Assembly (NCBI GenBank): GCA_963924555.1
Contig: OZ004591.1
Span: 3,534,001-3,598,000 of the forward strand
DNA length: 64,000 bases
Source: Crambe crambe
Taxonomy: Eukaryota > Porifera > Demospongiae > Poecilosclerida > Crambeidae
Direction of reading: 5' to 3'
This document shows, one piece after another, positions 26,701 to 37,800 of the stretch (the stretch's first letter is position 1; every line of letters begins with the position of its first letter). The notes under the pieces were generated by a model. That model had not been told where the DNA came from, made no database searches, and worked only from the letters and a program-made list of their open reading frames with translations. The position numbers and the translations under genes were made by a program.

Positions 26701-29700
26701 GAGCTGCACAGTGGAAGGAACGTGGAGTGGGAGACATCAAGATCATGAGGCACAGGAAGACTGCTAAAGTGAGAGTGATCATGCGGCGAGATCAGATCCT
26801 AAAGATATGCTGTAATCATTACATAACTGAAGACATGAAACTAATGCCAGGTGTCAATGACAAGTCGTGGATCTGGTTCACGCACTGTGATTTATCTGAT
26901 GAAGAACCCAAAGAAGAAAAGTTAGCTGTGAGATTTAAATCTACTGCAGCAGCCTCCAAATTCAAAGTCGTGTTTGATAAATGTATCCAGCAAGCGAAAA
27001 ATGAAGACATAAGTGACACAGATCCATCACCCTTACCCCCACCTTCAGTCAAACCTGTTTCAGAGACCTGGGAGTGTGAAAGTTGCATGGTAATGAATAA
27101 CATACATGATACACAGTGTGTTGCGTGTGGAACACCAAAGCCAGTGACCTTTAATATCCGAGTAAGTAAAAAACCAGAAGTCAAGACTGATATTTCAGCA
27201 CAAGAAGATACCAGAAGTAGTGATGATCCAGAAGAAGAGACAAATCTTCATTTCAAACCCATTGTGACTTTGCCTGAGAGTTACAGTATGACATCATGGG
27301 ATGATGATGCCGAGGTTTTATTTCAGCGTCGCTCTAAGTTGTTTCGCTTTGATGCTGGAGCTGCACAGTGGAAGGAACGTGGAGTGGGAGACATCAAGAT
27401 CATGAAGCACAGGAAGACTGCTAAAATGAGAGTGATCATGCGGCGAGATCAGATCCTAAAGATATGCTGTAATCATTACATAACTGAAGACATGAAACTA
27501 ATGCCAGGTGTCAATGACAAGTCGTGGATCTGGTTCACGCAGTGTGATTTATCTGATGAAGAACCCAAAGAAGAAAAGTTAGCTGTGAGATTCAAGGAAA
27601 CTGTATTTGCCACAGAATTCAAGCAAACATTTGATAAGTGTATACTTGAATTACAGCATCCAAAAGATGTGGTCAACACAGATTCATCTCTCTCAACTCC
27701 ATCTTTGCCTCCAGTCAAAACTGAATCTTGGGAGTGCCAAATTTGCATGGTCTTTAATGGCATGGAAAGATCATCTTGTGTTGCATGCACAACGCCAAGA
27801 CATGGCATTTCAGGTCCAACTAAACCCGATTCAAAGCAATCTGAATCTGCAAAAGAACAGTTCACTTTCCAACCAAATCTCCTTGAGTCAGTGAAACCAG
27901 GATTGGCAGTGAAATCAGAATCGGTGAAACCAGCCTCATTGACTGCTGAAAAACCTCAAGGATTCACTATGAAATCTGGTTTGCTGGAGTTAATGAAACC
28001 AGTGTCATCAACTGCTGACAAATCTGGTTGGCTGGAGTCAGCCTCGTCAACTGCTAACAAATCACAAGGATTTGCTGTGAAATCTGGTTTGCTGGAGTCA
28101 ATGAAACCAGCGTCATCAACAACTGCTGACAAATCACAAGGATTTGCTGTGAAATCTGGTTTGCTGGAGTCAATGAAACCAGCATCATCAACTGCTGACA
28201 AATCTGGTTTGCTGGAGTCAGCCTCGTCAACTGCTGACAAATCACAAGGATTTGCTGTGAAATTTGGTTTGCTGGAGTCAATGAAACCAGCGTCAACTGC
28301 TGACAAATCACAAGGATTTGCTGTGAAATCTGGTTTGCTGGAGTCAATGAAACCAGCGTCATCAACTGCCGACAGATCTGGTTTGCTGGAGTCCATGAAA
28401 CCAGTGTCATCAACTGCCGACAGATCTGGTTTGCTGGAGTCAGCCTCGTCAACTGCTGACAAATCACAAGGATTTGCTGTGAAATCTGATTTGCTGGAGT
28501 CAATGAAACCAGCGTCATCAACTGCTGACAGATCCGGTTTGCTGGAGTCAGCCTCGTCAACTGCTGACAAATCACAAGGATTTGCTGTAAAATCTGGTTT
28601 ATTGGAGTCAATGAAACCAGCGTCATCAACTGCTGACAAATCTGGTTTGCTAGAGTCAGCCTCGTCAACTGCTGACAAATCACAAGGATTTGCTGTAAAA
28701 CCTGGTTTATTGGAGTCAATGAAACCAGCGTCATCAACTGCTGACAGATTCGGTTTGCTGGAGTCAGCCTCGTCAACTGCTGACAAATCACAAGGATTTG
28801 CTGTAAAATCTGGTTTATTGGAGTCAATGAAACCAGCGTCATCAACTTTGCTAGAGTCAGCCTCATCAACTGCTGACAAATCACAAGGATTTGCTGTAAA
28901 ATCTGGTTTATTGGAGTCAATGAAACCAGCGTCATCAACTGCTGACAAATCTGGTTTGCTAGAGTCAGCCTCGTCAACTGCTGACAAATCACAAGGATTT
29001 GCTGTAAAATCTGGTTTATTGGAGTCAATGAAACCAGCGTCATCAACTGCTGACAAATCTGGTTTGCTAGAGTCAGCCTTGTCAACTGCTGACAAATCAC
29101 AAGGATTTGCTGTAAAATCTGGTTTATTGGAGTCAATGAAACCAGCGTCATCAACTGCTGACAAATCTGGTTTGCTAGTTGACAAATCACAAGGATTTGC
29201 TGTAAAATCTGGTTTGCTGGAGTCAATGAAACCAGCGTCATCAACTGCTGACCATCCTCATCAAAGGACTTTAGAATCATTGAAAGAGGAAGATGAAGGC
29301 ATTGTGAAATCTGAGTCAATGGAACCAGTACTATCTGAAGATGAAAGCTACGATAGAAATAGTGATGACCAATGCTCAAGTAAAACCTGTTCTTCTATTG
29401 CAGATGATCAATCAGAAAAATATGCTACAAGTGATATAGTTTCTTCAGCTACTGCAATCTTTTGTGTAACCACCACTGCTTTTGAGAAATCAATTGCCAC
29501 TGCAACCACTTCCTTGGCAACTCATGACTCTGCCTCAATGGGAAGCATCACTTGTACCACAAGTCCAACAGAAGTATTGGAAAAACTCACAATTTGTTCT
29601 CCTTTTGGTTTTGATAATGAAGAAATGACCAGCCAAGCACTCTCTTTTCCACTTACTGTTGATTCTGTGAAAAATCAACCATTCCAATTTCCACTAAGTA

Positions 29701-31304
29701 GCAGTCAACACAGTTATACCGTCCCATTTCAGTTCCCTCTTGATACTAAAGGGGGTGGCTCATTCAGCAAGAACACCTGTCCACTGGGGACTTCAACGGA
29801 CCATATTAATGAAGATATTGAAGACACCCTTCCATCTGAAAATCAATTAAGTTACTCAGGTGATAGTGATCCATCATCAGATGGTGATGGAAGTGGTGAG
29901 GATGTCATTTTCTTGTCTGAAGAACTGCCTGAGCCAGAACTTGTTGCCAAAGCTGAAACCTTTATGCTTCCTCGGTGTTTTTATTTGTACGAGAAAAAAC
30001 CTCCATGCCCTGGGTGTAGGGGATGTAATGATAAACTTGTTGATGCTGATTATGGGGAGCATCCTGTCACTGATGATGCTAAATCCAAAGATTTACAAGC
30101 TAAATCTCCACCATTGGCTGAATTATCTGACCAAAGTCAGGAGAAGGAGAGCCGATTTTCTTCTGCAGGGATGATTTCTTTTTCTGATCTTGTTTCCCAG
30201 TCTACCTCTATCTTTAGTAATAGGGAGAAAGGGTTTCAATTTCACGGTACTGGCAACCAGTTATTTTCATCAGCACAAGATACCCAAGGTAGTGATGATC
30301 CAGAAGAAGAGACAAATATCCATTTCAAACCCATTGTGACTTTGCCTGAGAGTTACAGTATGACATCATGGGATGATGATGCCGAGGTTTTATTTCAGCA
30401 TCGTTCCAAGTTATTTCGCTTCGATGCTGGAGCTGCACAGTGGAAGGAACGTGGAGTGGGAGACATCAAGATCATGAGGCACAGGAAGACTGCTAAAGTG
30501 AGAGTGATCATGCGGCGAGATCAGATCCTAAAGATATGCTGTAATCATTACATAACTGAAGACATGAAACTAATGCCAGGTGTCAATGACAAGTCGTGGA
30601 TCTGGTTCACGCACTGTGATTTATCTGATGAAGAACCCAAAGAAGAAAAGTTAGCTGTGAGATTTAAATCTACTGCAGCAGCCTCCAAATTCAAAGTCGT
30701 GTTTGATAAATGTATCCAGCAAGCGAAAAATGAAGACATAAGTGACACAGATCCATCACCCTTACCCCCACCTTCAGTCAAACCTGTTTCAGAGACCTGG
30801 GAGTGTGAAAGTTGCATGGTAATGAATAACATACATGAGACACAGTGTGTGGCATGCAGTTCAGAAAAACCATGCAAAACAAGTTCAGCTAATGTCAGCA
30901 AAGATATATTTAATATCCATCGGGAAGAATCAAATACAGAATCAATAATAGTCCATGTGCCATCATTGAATCCATTGTCACCTGCCTCTTGCACAGTGCA
31001 AGATCTTGATAGTAGTGTAACTTGTGAGTTACAAAGATCTATTGAGACTAGCCTACAAAGAGATGGAGAAATGTCAGAAGTAATTATAGATACTACACAA
31101 GGTGACAAATCATCTGAGGACAATCAGTATGATGGATCGTCTGAGAACCATAACCAGGGCTGGAACAGTGAAAAGGATAAGAATGAATCATCTGATCAGG
31201 ACTGGAGTGATGAGGAGAGTAAGGGCAGTGGATCATCTGAGAATGACAAAAAAGATGACAGTAGGTCTTCATCTGAAAGTGACATGGAAGAACAGCATAC
31301 ATGA
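14773..31304 (+). CDS. RANBP2: RanBP2/Nup358 nucleoporin, 28 exons, predicted 3046 aa
   Basis: Known role: cytoplasmic-filament nucleoporin, Ran-GTP docking platform and SUMO E3 ligase. Exons: 14773-14850, 15082-15149, 15397-15438, 15493-15564, 15633-15676, 15739-15788, 15844-15903, 15961-16032, 16243-16303, 16377-16477, 16538-16565, 16730-16850, 18078-18222, 18293-18434, 18533-18609, 18661-18705, 18759-18809, 18904-18985, 19044-19127, 19258-19355, 20110-20279, 21466-21577, 22536-22790, 23115-23234, 23789-23855, 23908-24011, 24221-24322, 24615-31304. All junctions keep frame. Residues 1-817 resemble the TPR/helical N-terminus (GFEFSRLYFQIKDYENAIK; AQKWMGRLYEAV). The last exon holds FG motifs (about 860-1250), IR-like elements (about 1339-1373, 2579-2612), Ran-binding domains (about 1475-1612, 1693-1830, 2717-2855), zinc fingers W-x-C-x2-C-x10-C-x2-C (about 1635, 1855, 2875) and a repeat array (about 1906-2366). 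The acidic tail has no cyclophilin domain, unlike vertebrate RanBP2. An AATAAA is at 31348. Confidence 0.93.
16851..18077. other. 1.2-kb RanBP2 intron with GAGACCACC repeats
   Basis: Largely featureless intron. Between about 17847 and 17950 the motif AGAGACCACC recurs three to four times with slight variation, followed by a C10 tract at about 18031-18041 near the acceptor. No protein match was recognised. Confidence 0.55.
19200..19250. repeat. CT microsatellite next to a RanBP2 acceptor
   Basis: About 13 CT units end a few bases before the AG acceptor of the exon at 19258 and form its polypyrimidine tract, so length variation could affect splicing of this exon. Confidence 0.8.
20300..21115. 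repeat. Composite SINE-like repeat in a RanBP2 intron
   Basis: Two diverged direct copies (about 20371-20560 and 20765-20970) share blocks such as GGTGTTTATCCAT and CCCAGCTGAAAATGGGTACC. Each starts with GGCAGTGAGTGG, followed some 25-35 bases later by GGTTGAGTCTC or GATTGAGTCCC, resembling the A and B boxes of tRNA-derived SINEs. A second block occurs once in each orientation: GAGCTAGGAACTCACAGG at about 20650 and its complement at about 21015, with the AGCAGTCAT and CCTGGTCAA blocks also inverted. This suggests two nested insertions in a rearranged arrangement. Confidence 0.6.
21685..22195. mobile_element. Mutator-like MITE with 9-bp target duplication
   Basis: The element begins TAGCCTCGACACCAGGCCCT and ends with an inverted copy of about 53 bases (AGGAGGGCCTGGGGCTGAGG, then CTA). 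The 9-mer CCCTGCATC flanks it on both sides (21676-21684 and 22196-22204), a perfect target-site duplication. A 9-bp duplication with long terminal repeats is the hallmark of Mutator-like elements. The 400-base interior has no transposase. It sits in the RanBP2 intron 21578-22535. Confidence 0.85.
26505..27140 (+). repeat. RanBP2 module copy 1: Ran-binding domain 1 plus zinc finger 1
   Basis: Encodes GTGNQLFSSAQDTQGSDDPE, then the first Ran-binding domain and the first zinc finger. The DNA is almost identical to 30240-30860: I count only a handful of substitutions across about 610 bases (for example TCT versus TCC and TTG versus TTA in the serine-lysine-leucine stretch). This is far closer than expected for ancient domains of one protein. 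Confidence 0.9.
27206..27660 (+). repeat. RanBP2 module copy 2: Ran-binding domain 2
   Basis: The first 390 bases (from AGTAGTGATGATCCAGAAGA to about 27594) are nearly identical to copies 1 and 3. After the codons for AVRFK the sequence changes abruptly to an unrelated C-terminal helix (ETVFATEFKQTF instead of STAAASKFKVVF). The sharp edge marks a homogenisation boundary inside a domain. Confidence 0.88.
27940..29265 (+). repeat. Coding tandem repeat array in RanBP2
   Basis: About 1.3 kb built from three recurring peptide blocks: SGLLESMKPASSTADK, SGLLESASSTADK and SQGFAVK. The commonest composite unit is 36 codons (108 bases). Units vary by deletion of a block and single substitutions, typical of a minisatellite mutating by unequal exchange or slippage. 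The frame is kept throughout. The peptide is Ser/Lys/Ala-rich and probably disordered. Its regular codon period leaves two antisense frames open over more than 400 codons, which I regard as artefacts. Confidence 0.95.
30240..30870 (+). repeat. RanBP2 module copy 3: Ran-binding domain 3 plus zinc finger 3
   Basis: Near-identical partner of 26505-27120, preceded by its own IR-like element at about 29898-30000. Similarity ends just after the zinc-finger codons CVAC, where copy 1 continues GTPKP and copy 3 continues SSEKP. Confidence 0.9.
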
Positions 31305-31501
31305 TGGGACCAGTGGAACTTTAAAAATGATTTTTTTTTTCTGGAACAATAAAAATTAATTGCACAATAAGACACAATAAGAACAATGAACCTGTACTGC
31401 AAAAAGAATATGAACACCACCAATAATAAACAAGATGAATGAAAGGAAATTGAAATGTTAATGATACTATGAAGTTAAAAATAATAATAATAAAATTATA
31501 G

Positions 31502-34500
31502 CTATTGAATCACTTTTGTGGAAGTACTTAGGGTTCCGGACACAGAATTTAGTTTTTTCTTGCCTGATTTACCCTTTTTTATTGGGTATGAAGAACCTGA
31601 GGTGCCACTCACACTAACAGCTTGTTTCCTGGTTCCCCCTATCTCACTTGATTCTCCAAAAGCAGCATTCACTATAGCATACATATGAATGTAACATTAG
31701 TGGAGGGGAATCATGGTATCAGTACTGCATTCACTGTGAGTAACCAACCATGTTTTTTATGAAAAGTCTTCACTCTCTTCTTCTCCTCTGATGTACTTGC
31801 ACACAAAGAAACAGCAGCTCTCTTCATTTTCAAGGAAACATGGAATCCTGTTGATATAGCTAATCATCTCAACTTCAGGTGAGAATAGAAACATACTTTT
31901 ATCTTCATCTTCTTTGACCCTTTCTCTTTCTCTCTGAAAGGCCGCCATCCATTCCTCCTTTTCTTGTACAGACTTCGCATAAATGATGTACCACTTATCT
32001 TTTACTATATTGTTCATTCTCCAACCATTCTTTACAGGAGTATTACCATGCATTGCTACAATAATTATTAGCATATAGCAGTCAAGTATGAGTTTATTGA
32101 ATTAAAGTGGTTTACCTGAACCATCTGGAAGATCAGCTATTTGACAGTCATCTAGGTTTAACCGTCCTTTGAAGCCAAGTCTACCTCCAATTGCATCCTG
32201 ACACACACACAACACATTACTTTTGTTAACACTTGGACCGGCACCTGCCCACCTTTTTACAGTATATCAGTTGATGATCAAAAAGGAAGAAATGTCTCTC
32301 TTGAGAATGACCTTTTGATATTTTATGCAATTCTCCACTGTGAATCTGTTCAGTGCTAGTTTCCAATATATCTGGGCCCTGAATAAGATAGATAGCAGCA
32401 CGGCATGAGTAAGAACCCAGTTAGATACGCTCAATTTGATAATGCTCTCAAAGTATATGACCAAGAACGCATAATTGCAGTACATGACTACAGTTCATGA
32501 AAACTAATGGTCAATAGTTCCTTATTAATTCCAAGGCCCTCACACTGTAGATCCTAACACACAGCTAAACACTACTCACCTTCCATCCATCAATGGTTTT
32601 CTGCCAACAGCCTATCTTCCCCATATTCTCTATCCTCCTTTTTTGCTCATTGATTAGCATTGCTACTTCTTTCATTGCTTGCTGTGCTTCCACTACATGA
32701 GGGTAGTCTGGGTGATCTTCACTGGTGTATTTGAGCAATTCCTGAAATAGCAAGGGCCCCTTGAAATTACAATTGTAAGCATACATAATTGTTCTTAGAC
32801 CATACATGTGCTGAGCACAAGGCATATGGGTGCTGGAAGAGTATGGGAACCCTTCACAGAAGAAAAGCTAGCTAGTTGGACCATGCTTGAGTCACAGTAA
32901 CTGGTCTCCCTATCACAGTTCCCACCATGTAAATAATTTCATGGTCCCCATGTATATACATGGGGAAGGGAAGCATGTGCAATCACCAGACCCTTGTGCT
33001 TATTTTTGCATGAAGGGGGTGGTGCATGAAAGAACATCTAGCTAGGTTAAGGATGTCATTCTTCACCTCTTACCAAGAAGTTAAGCAAACATGCTATTTA
33101 CGCACACCAAGTACCTCTATGCTATCTACACAGAAAGCCCAGTAGGTTGAGACTTTACCACAATAACAGCCATAGGCATACTAAACTGTCCAAATCATGA
33201 ATTGTAATTGGTCCAGTGTACAACACAAAGCCCTGAAGAACAAGCTGATGAGTACATACACATCTCATAGTATCAGAACCAAGGTAATATCGACATTGTC
33301 ATATGTGTTTATAAAACGAGCTGATCAGACCACTATGAAATGTCACAGTATTCATATGAGTGTCACAGTGCAGCAATTCCAACTTTCTAACTATGTCTTT
33401 CATTACTTACAGATAGTTGTAGGGGGTACTTGCATATTTTTTGGACTGGAGTTAACAGGAACCCTTCCAGCGAGATGTCTTGCAAGTTTCTCAGTAACCT
33501 GCAACTCTAAAAAAAAAAAGGTACCATGACGTTGGTTGAGACTATACACAAATACCTCAAAGAAGAGTGCATACTGTTCATTCTCCTGGAGCAAATTCAT
33601 CTCATTGACGGCATGAGGGTGGTTATTACAATACTGTGAGTATACTTTGAATTCATGTTGCTATTATAAAGATTCAATTGACAGGTTGCCCATCCAAAGT
33701 CTACTGACTTACATTGAGGACGAAGATGGAACCTATCTCAGACTGCTCCTTGTGGTCCATGTTAATCTTAGCTTGAAGTTCATGATAAAAATCTCGCTGA
33801 AATTTGAATACTTCTTCAATATTTGAGAAGATGACTTCTATTCTTTCATCATCAAATAGTTTATCAAATTCTCGGCATCGTTTTAGAAATCCCTGCATGG
33901 CAAGATATTGCAACTTTCATAGTGACCATAGAATTTTGGAATGCTAATTATCAGGTTTACCAACTCCCAGAGTTTCATACCAACTTTGGGCTTTGCTTTT
34001 GGACTGGGCTATTAATTACACTCCCTTTTGCTATCCTCCACTTGGTTATTATGTTATTATGTAAGGTACCTCGATTATATCTTCAAGATGTTTGACATAA
34101 TCTCTTTCAGTATTAATGATTTCTTCAATAATCTTTGCCCTCACTTCTTCCGGAGAGAGCTTACGTGAAACTGATGCATTTGAAGGATCTCTCCGTCTTA
34201 TTGTCATTCTACGACGCGTACTGTTACCCTATGATATACGTACAATAATAATTATGAAGAAAGATTGTGCTTAACTAGTTATACCTGTGTAAGAGGAAAA
34301 GTTCTGGGTAAAGTAGCAGGAACAGTGTCAAATTTTTCTGTACAAGGGGCAGGGACAGAAGAGGAATCTAGGCTCGGATCAGAAAGCACTCTATTTGAGC
34401 ATGGAGAGCCAGAAGATGGACTGCTAGACTCTGCTGTTTTAGTTAGTGAATCTCCCTCTTCACCCTCAGAGTTTTGACCAACTCGCAACTGTATGTATTG

Positions 34501-34758
34501 AGTTGTGAAGTACAACATACCATGGAGTAATTACAGATTTTACCCGAACAAAAGAAGCAGGAAACCAACCAGACGAGTTCCCTACATTACCATGCCACCA
34601 CACATCATCCGTCATATCCAATATTTCAATCACATCTCCCACTCTGAAGCTCAGTTCATCACTATCCACAACTGTTCGGTCCCACACTGCATCAGCATAC
34701 ATCAGAGGAGTAGCAACCACACCTTCAGCATTCTGCAGGTCAGTGAAAGTCAGTAATG

Positions 34759-34803
<45 letters not shown>

Positions 34804-37800
34804 CATTCTCACACCCAAAACAACACCAGGACCTGATAAAGCGTCTAGCCAAGTTACCTCTTTAATTGTACCTCAGAACCATAATAAAATGATCTTGCAG
34901 GATTAAGTGTATATTGTTATAAAACAGTGTTAATTTCAGTGTACACACATGATTTGAATGTAGCTGTAAAACTAGGTGATAATGGGATAGGGTCAGCTGG
35001 AATTGTTGGAAAGCACGACTCAAGGTGTACAATCAAGTGAAAACCTTTAGCAGTATGTACTAAAACAATTGCAGTTAAAAGAAATATGATATAGTTAATC
35101 CCACACAATGGACTGACCCCACTGAACAAGTATAGGACATCACAGATCTTGTTACAAACCTTTAAGTTCATATTATCTGTAAAATCGGACCACCCCAACT
35201 GATCCAATTACTTTTCCATCCCGTCTACCCCCCAAAGTGTCGGATCATTTGTAGCACAAGGAACTGAGTGCTATTTGTTGTTTTGTTTACACTATGATGC
35301 TGTATGTGCTATTAATTTATTTTTGCACAATCTTCAGATGAGTTACACTATCATAATAAGGATGGCACAGAAGAGACATTGAGTTTCAAAAAATTAACAA
35401 TGCAGTAATGTGACAGTCGAGGGTAGAAATCAAACTTTATTCACACTTCTACTTTTGAAAAAAAAAAGTTCGAAAGGCAGAAATTTAAAGCATCAGTCAT
35501 GACAAAAGTAAACTTTGAAAAAAACGTGAATAAAGTTTGATTTCTACCCTCGACTGTCACAGTTGCTAAAAGGCCTGAATATAAATCTTACCACTGGCAA
35601 GGTGCTAAAGCTACAAGTCAAGGATAAATTCCTATAGATGGTTCTGCACTTCTGTACGACTCCTGAATTACACTCTTACATACAGTAGCTACCACAAGTC
35701 TATGTTCTAAAGATCTAGCTAGCAGGTTAGATTTATAGTTGCAACTAGAGAGCTACATATTTTCATTTATTGCTAACGATATAATTATAGCCACTTACAG
35801 TGAATAAATAGATGTTGCCTTGCAGTAAGCTTCAGTACAGCTAGATTAGTTAGGTTGCGTGTGCGCACATACGACGTGTCGACACTGTACATTTTACGTG
35901 GCGCTTTCCATCAATAAAGGTGCAAGAACCGTGCAAACCTCTGTACAAGATAAATAAGATATACCGCGGACCGTCATACAAATGTCTTAATTTTAGCGAG
36001 CACGAATTTAATTCTGCACTGTCAGCAAATTTGGTGTCAACCAACCTGAAAACCTCTGTGCTGTACTGATGTGTACAGGGAGCACCTGTACACATCACCT
36101 GTTGGTATTGGAGGAGGTGATTTCAGAGTCAGAGAGGCATGGCCCTGTGATAGTTGTTGGGGATTTCAATGCTCACTTAGGGGTGTTGGGAGGGCCAAAG
36201 GGGGAGGGAGAATCAAATGTAGTGCTACACATACAACCACTGTAGACTACGTGTTGATGGACCTGGCCGCGGCTTCAATGATGGAGTCATGTGAAACCCT
36301 CTCTAAGGTTGAATTGAATTTGTCTGATCATCTTCCATTGTCCGTAACCCTTGGCTGCGACCCTAGTTGCAGTATAGAGCAGAAAGCACAATTTGATGGA
36401 GTGGATTGGCAGAATGCCAGGGCAAGGGGAGCGCTAGCAGATTATGAGAAGGAGGTGAGGGAGAGAATGGGAGCTTTCCAGCACGGAGATGACGACAGGT
36501 CACAGATCAAAGCTGTAGCAGAGCTACTGGTGGGTGCTGCAAAAAAGACCCTCCCACAGTTGGGTAGTGAGAGCCATAGAAAAAAGTGGTTCAGTGATGA
36601 TATTCTAAGGTCACTTTGTGCTCAAAGTAGAGAGGCTTGTAAAGGATGGCGGGAGGCAGGGTGTCCGAGGGAGGGGGCTCTTTTTGAAAGGCGTGTGTCA
36701 GCAAAGAGAGCAGTGAGAAGGAGGGTTCGAGAATGTGCAGCAAGGGAGGAAAGGAAGAGAATCCAGCGTAGAGAAAAGCTCTTTAGGAGCGGGGCACCAG
36801 GAAGGTTCAGGATACCTGAAAAGAAGAGGAAATGTTCAAAGTTGGTAAGTGATGGACATGTAGTTAATGACAGGGGTAGGATGTTGGAGCTTTGGGTGGA
36901 GCATTTTGAGGGTCTGGCGAGGTCACGTCTGTCAGAGGACAAAGGGAGGAGTGAGTATAGCAAGGAGCTGGATAAGCTGGAAGCAGCATCAAGAGGAAGT
37001 GCATTCTGGACGTCAGTAATTGCGAAGCTGTTGGAGATGTTGGTGCTGAGTAGAATGAGTGTTTTGTTAAGTGAGGCTGGAATTCCACATGTAAACCAAT
37101 CTGCATACAGGAAGGGAGTCTCTTGCTCAGATGCAATTTTTGCTACTCAAGAGGCAATTGCAAGGTATGTTGGTGGTGGTAGTAAGGTGTATATGTGTCT
37201 GTATGACCTGCAGAAAGCCTTTGATTTGGTGGAATACCCTGTACTGTTCAGGAGGTGGGGATAAATGGGAAGACGTGGAGGGTTCTAAAGAGCTGGTACC
37301 AGGGTGCAGAAGGGTGTGTGAGAGTGGAAGGATCCCTGTCACAAAGCTTCTTGATTGACAGAGGGGTTAAGCAAGGCTCAGTGCTGTCTCCAACATTATT
37401 CCTGCTGATCATGAATCCTTTGCTACAACAGTTGCTTATCCATCAATGGCCTCTATGTGGGTGGCTTTGCACATGCTGATGACATCAGGACAATATCGGC
37501 TAGCAAGGAGTCCTTGCTAGCCGAAGCAAGTGTGAAGTGATAGTGTTTGATCGGCGGGGGGGGGGGGGGGGGGGGGGGGGAGGGGAGGGGGGTATTGAAA
37601 TTGAGGGAGAGGTGGTTCCATGGAGATCAGAGGCAAAGTGTTTGGGCTACTGGTGGAAAGGGGACCTTTTTGCGACCCGTGCAGTTGACGAGGGCATCAG
37701 CAAGGGAAGGAAAGCGTTTTTCCAGTTTGGTAGTATTGGCACATTCGATGGGGAGTTTAACCCGGCATCAAGCAGGTCCATTATTGATACATGTGTAATG

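Noticed and set aside
27956..29379. Two antisense open frames of 409 and 441 codons
   Set aside because: They lie exactly over the RanBP2 coding repeat array, whose codon-period repetition keeps all frames open. They have no splice or start context and their peptides are the repeats read backwards.
30548..31123. 191-codon minus-strand frame and similar frames at 26819-27184 and 27476-27865
   Set aside because: Antisense shadows of the repeated Ran-binding domain codons.
36622..37342. Minus-strand frames opposite the LINE
   Set aside because: Shadows of the plus-strand endonuclease and reverse-transcriptase coding sequence.
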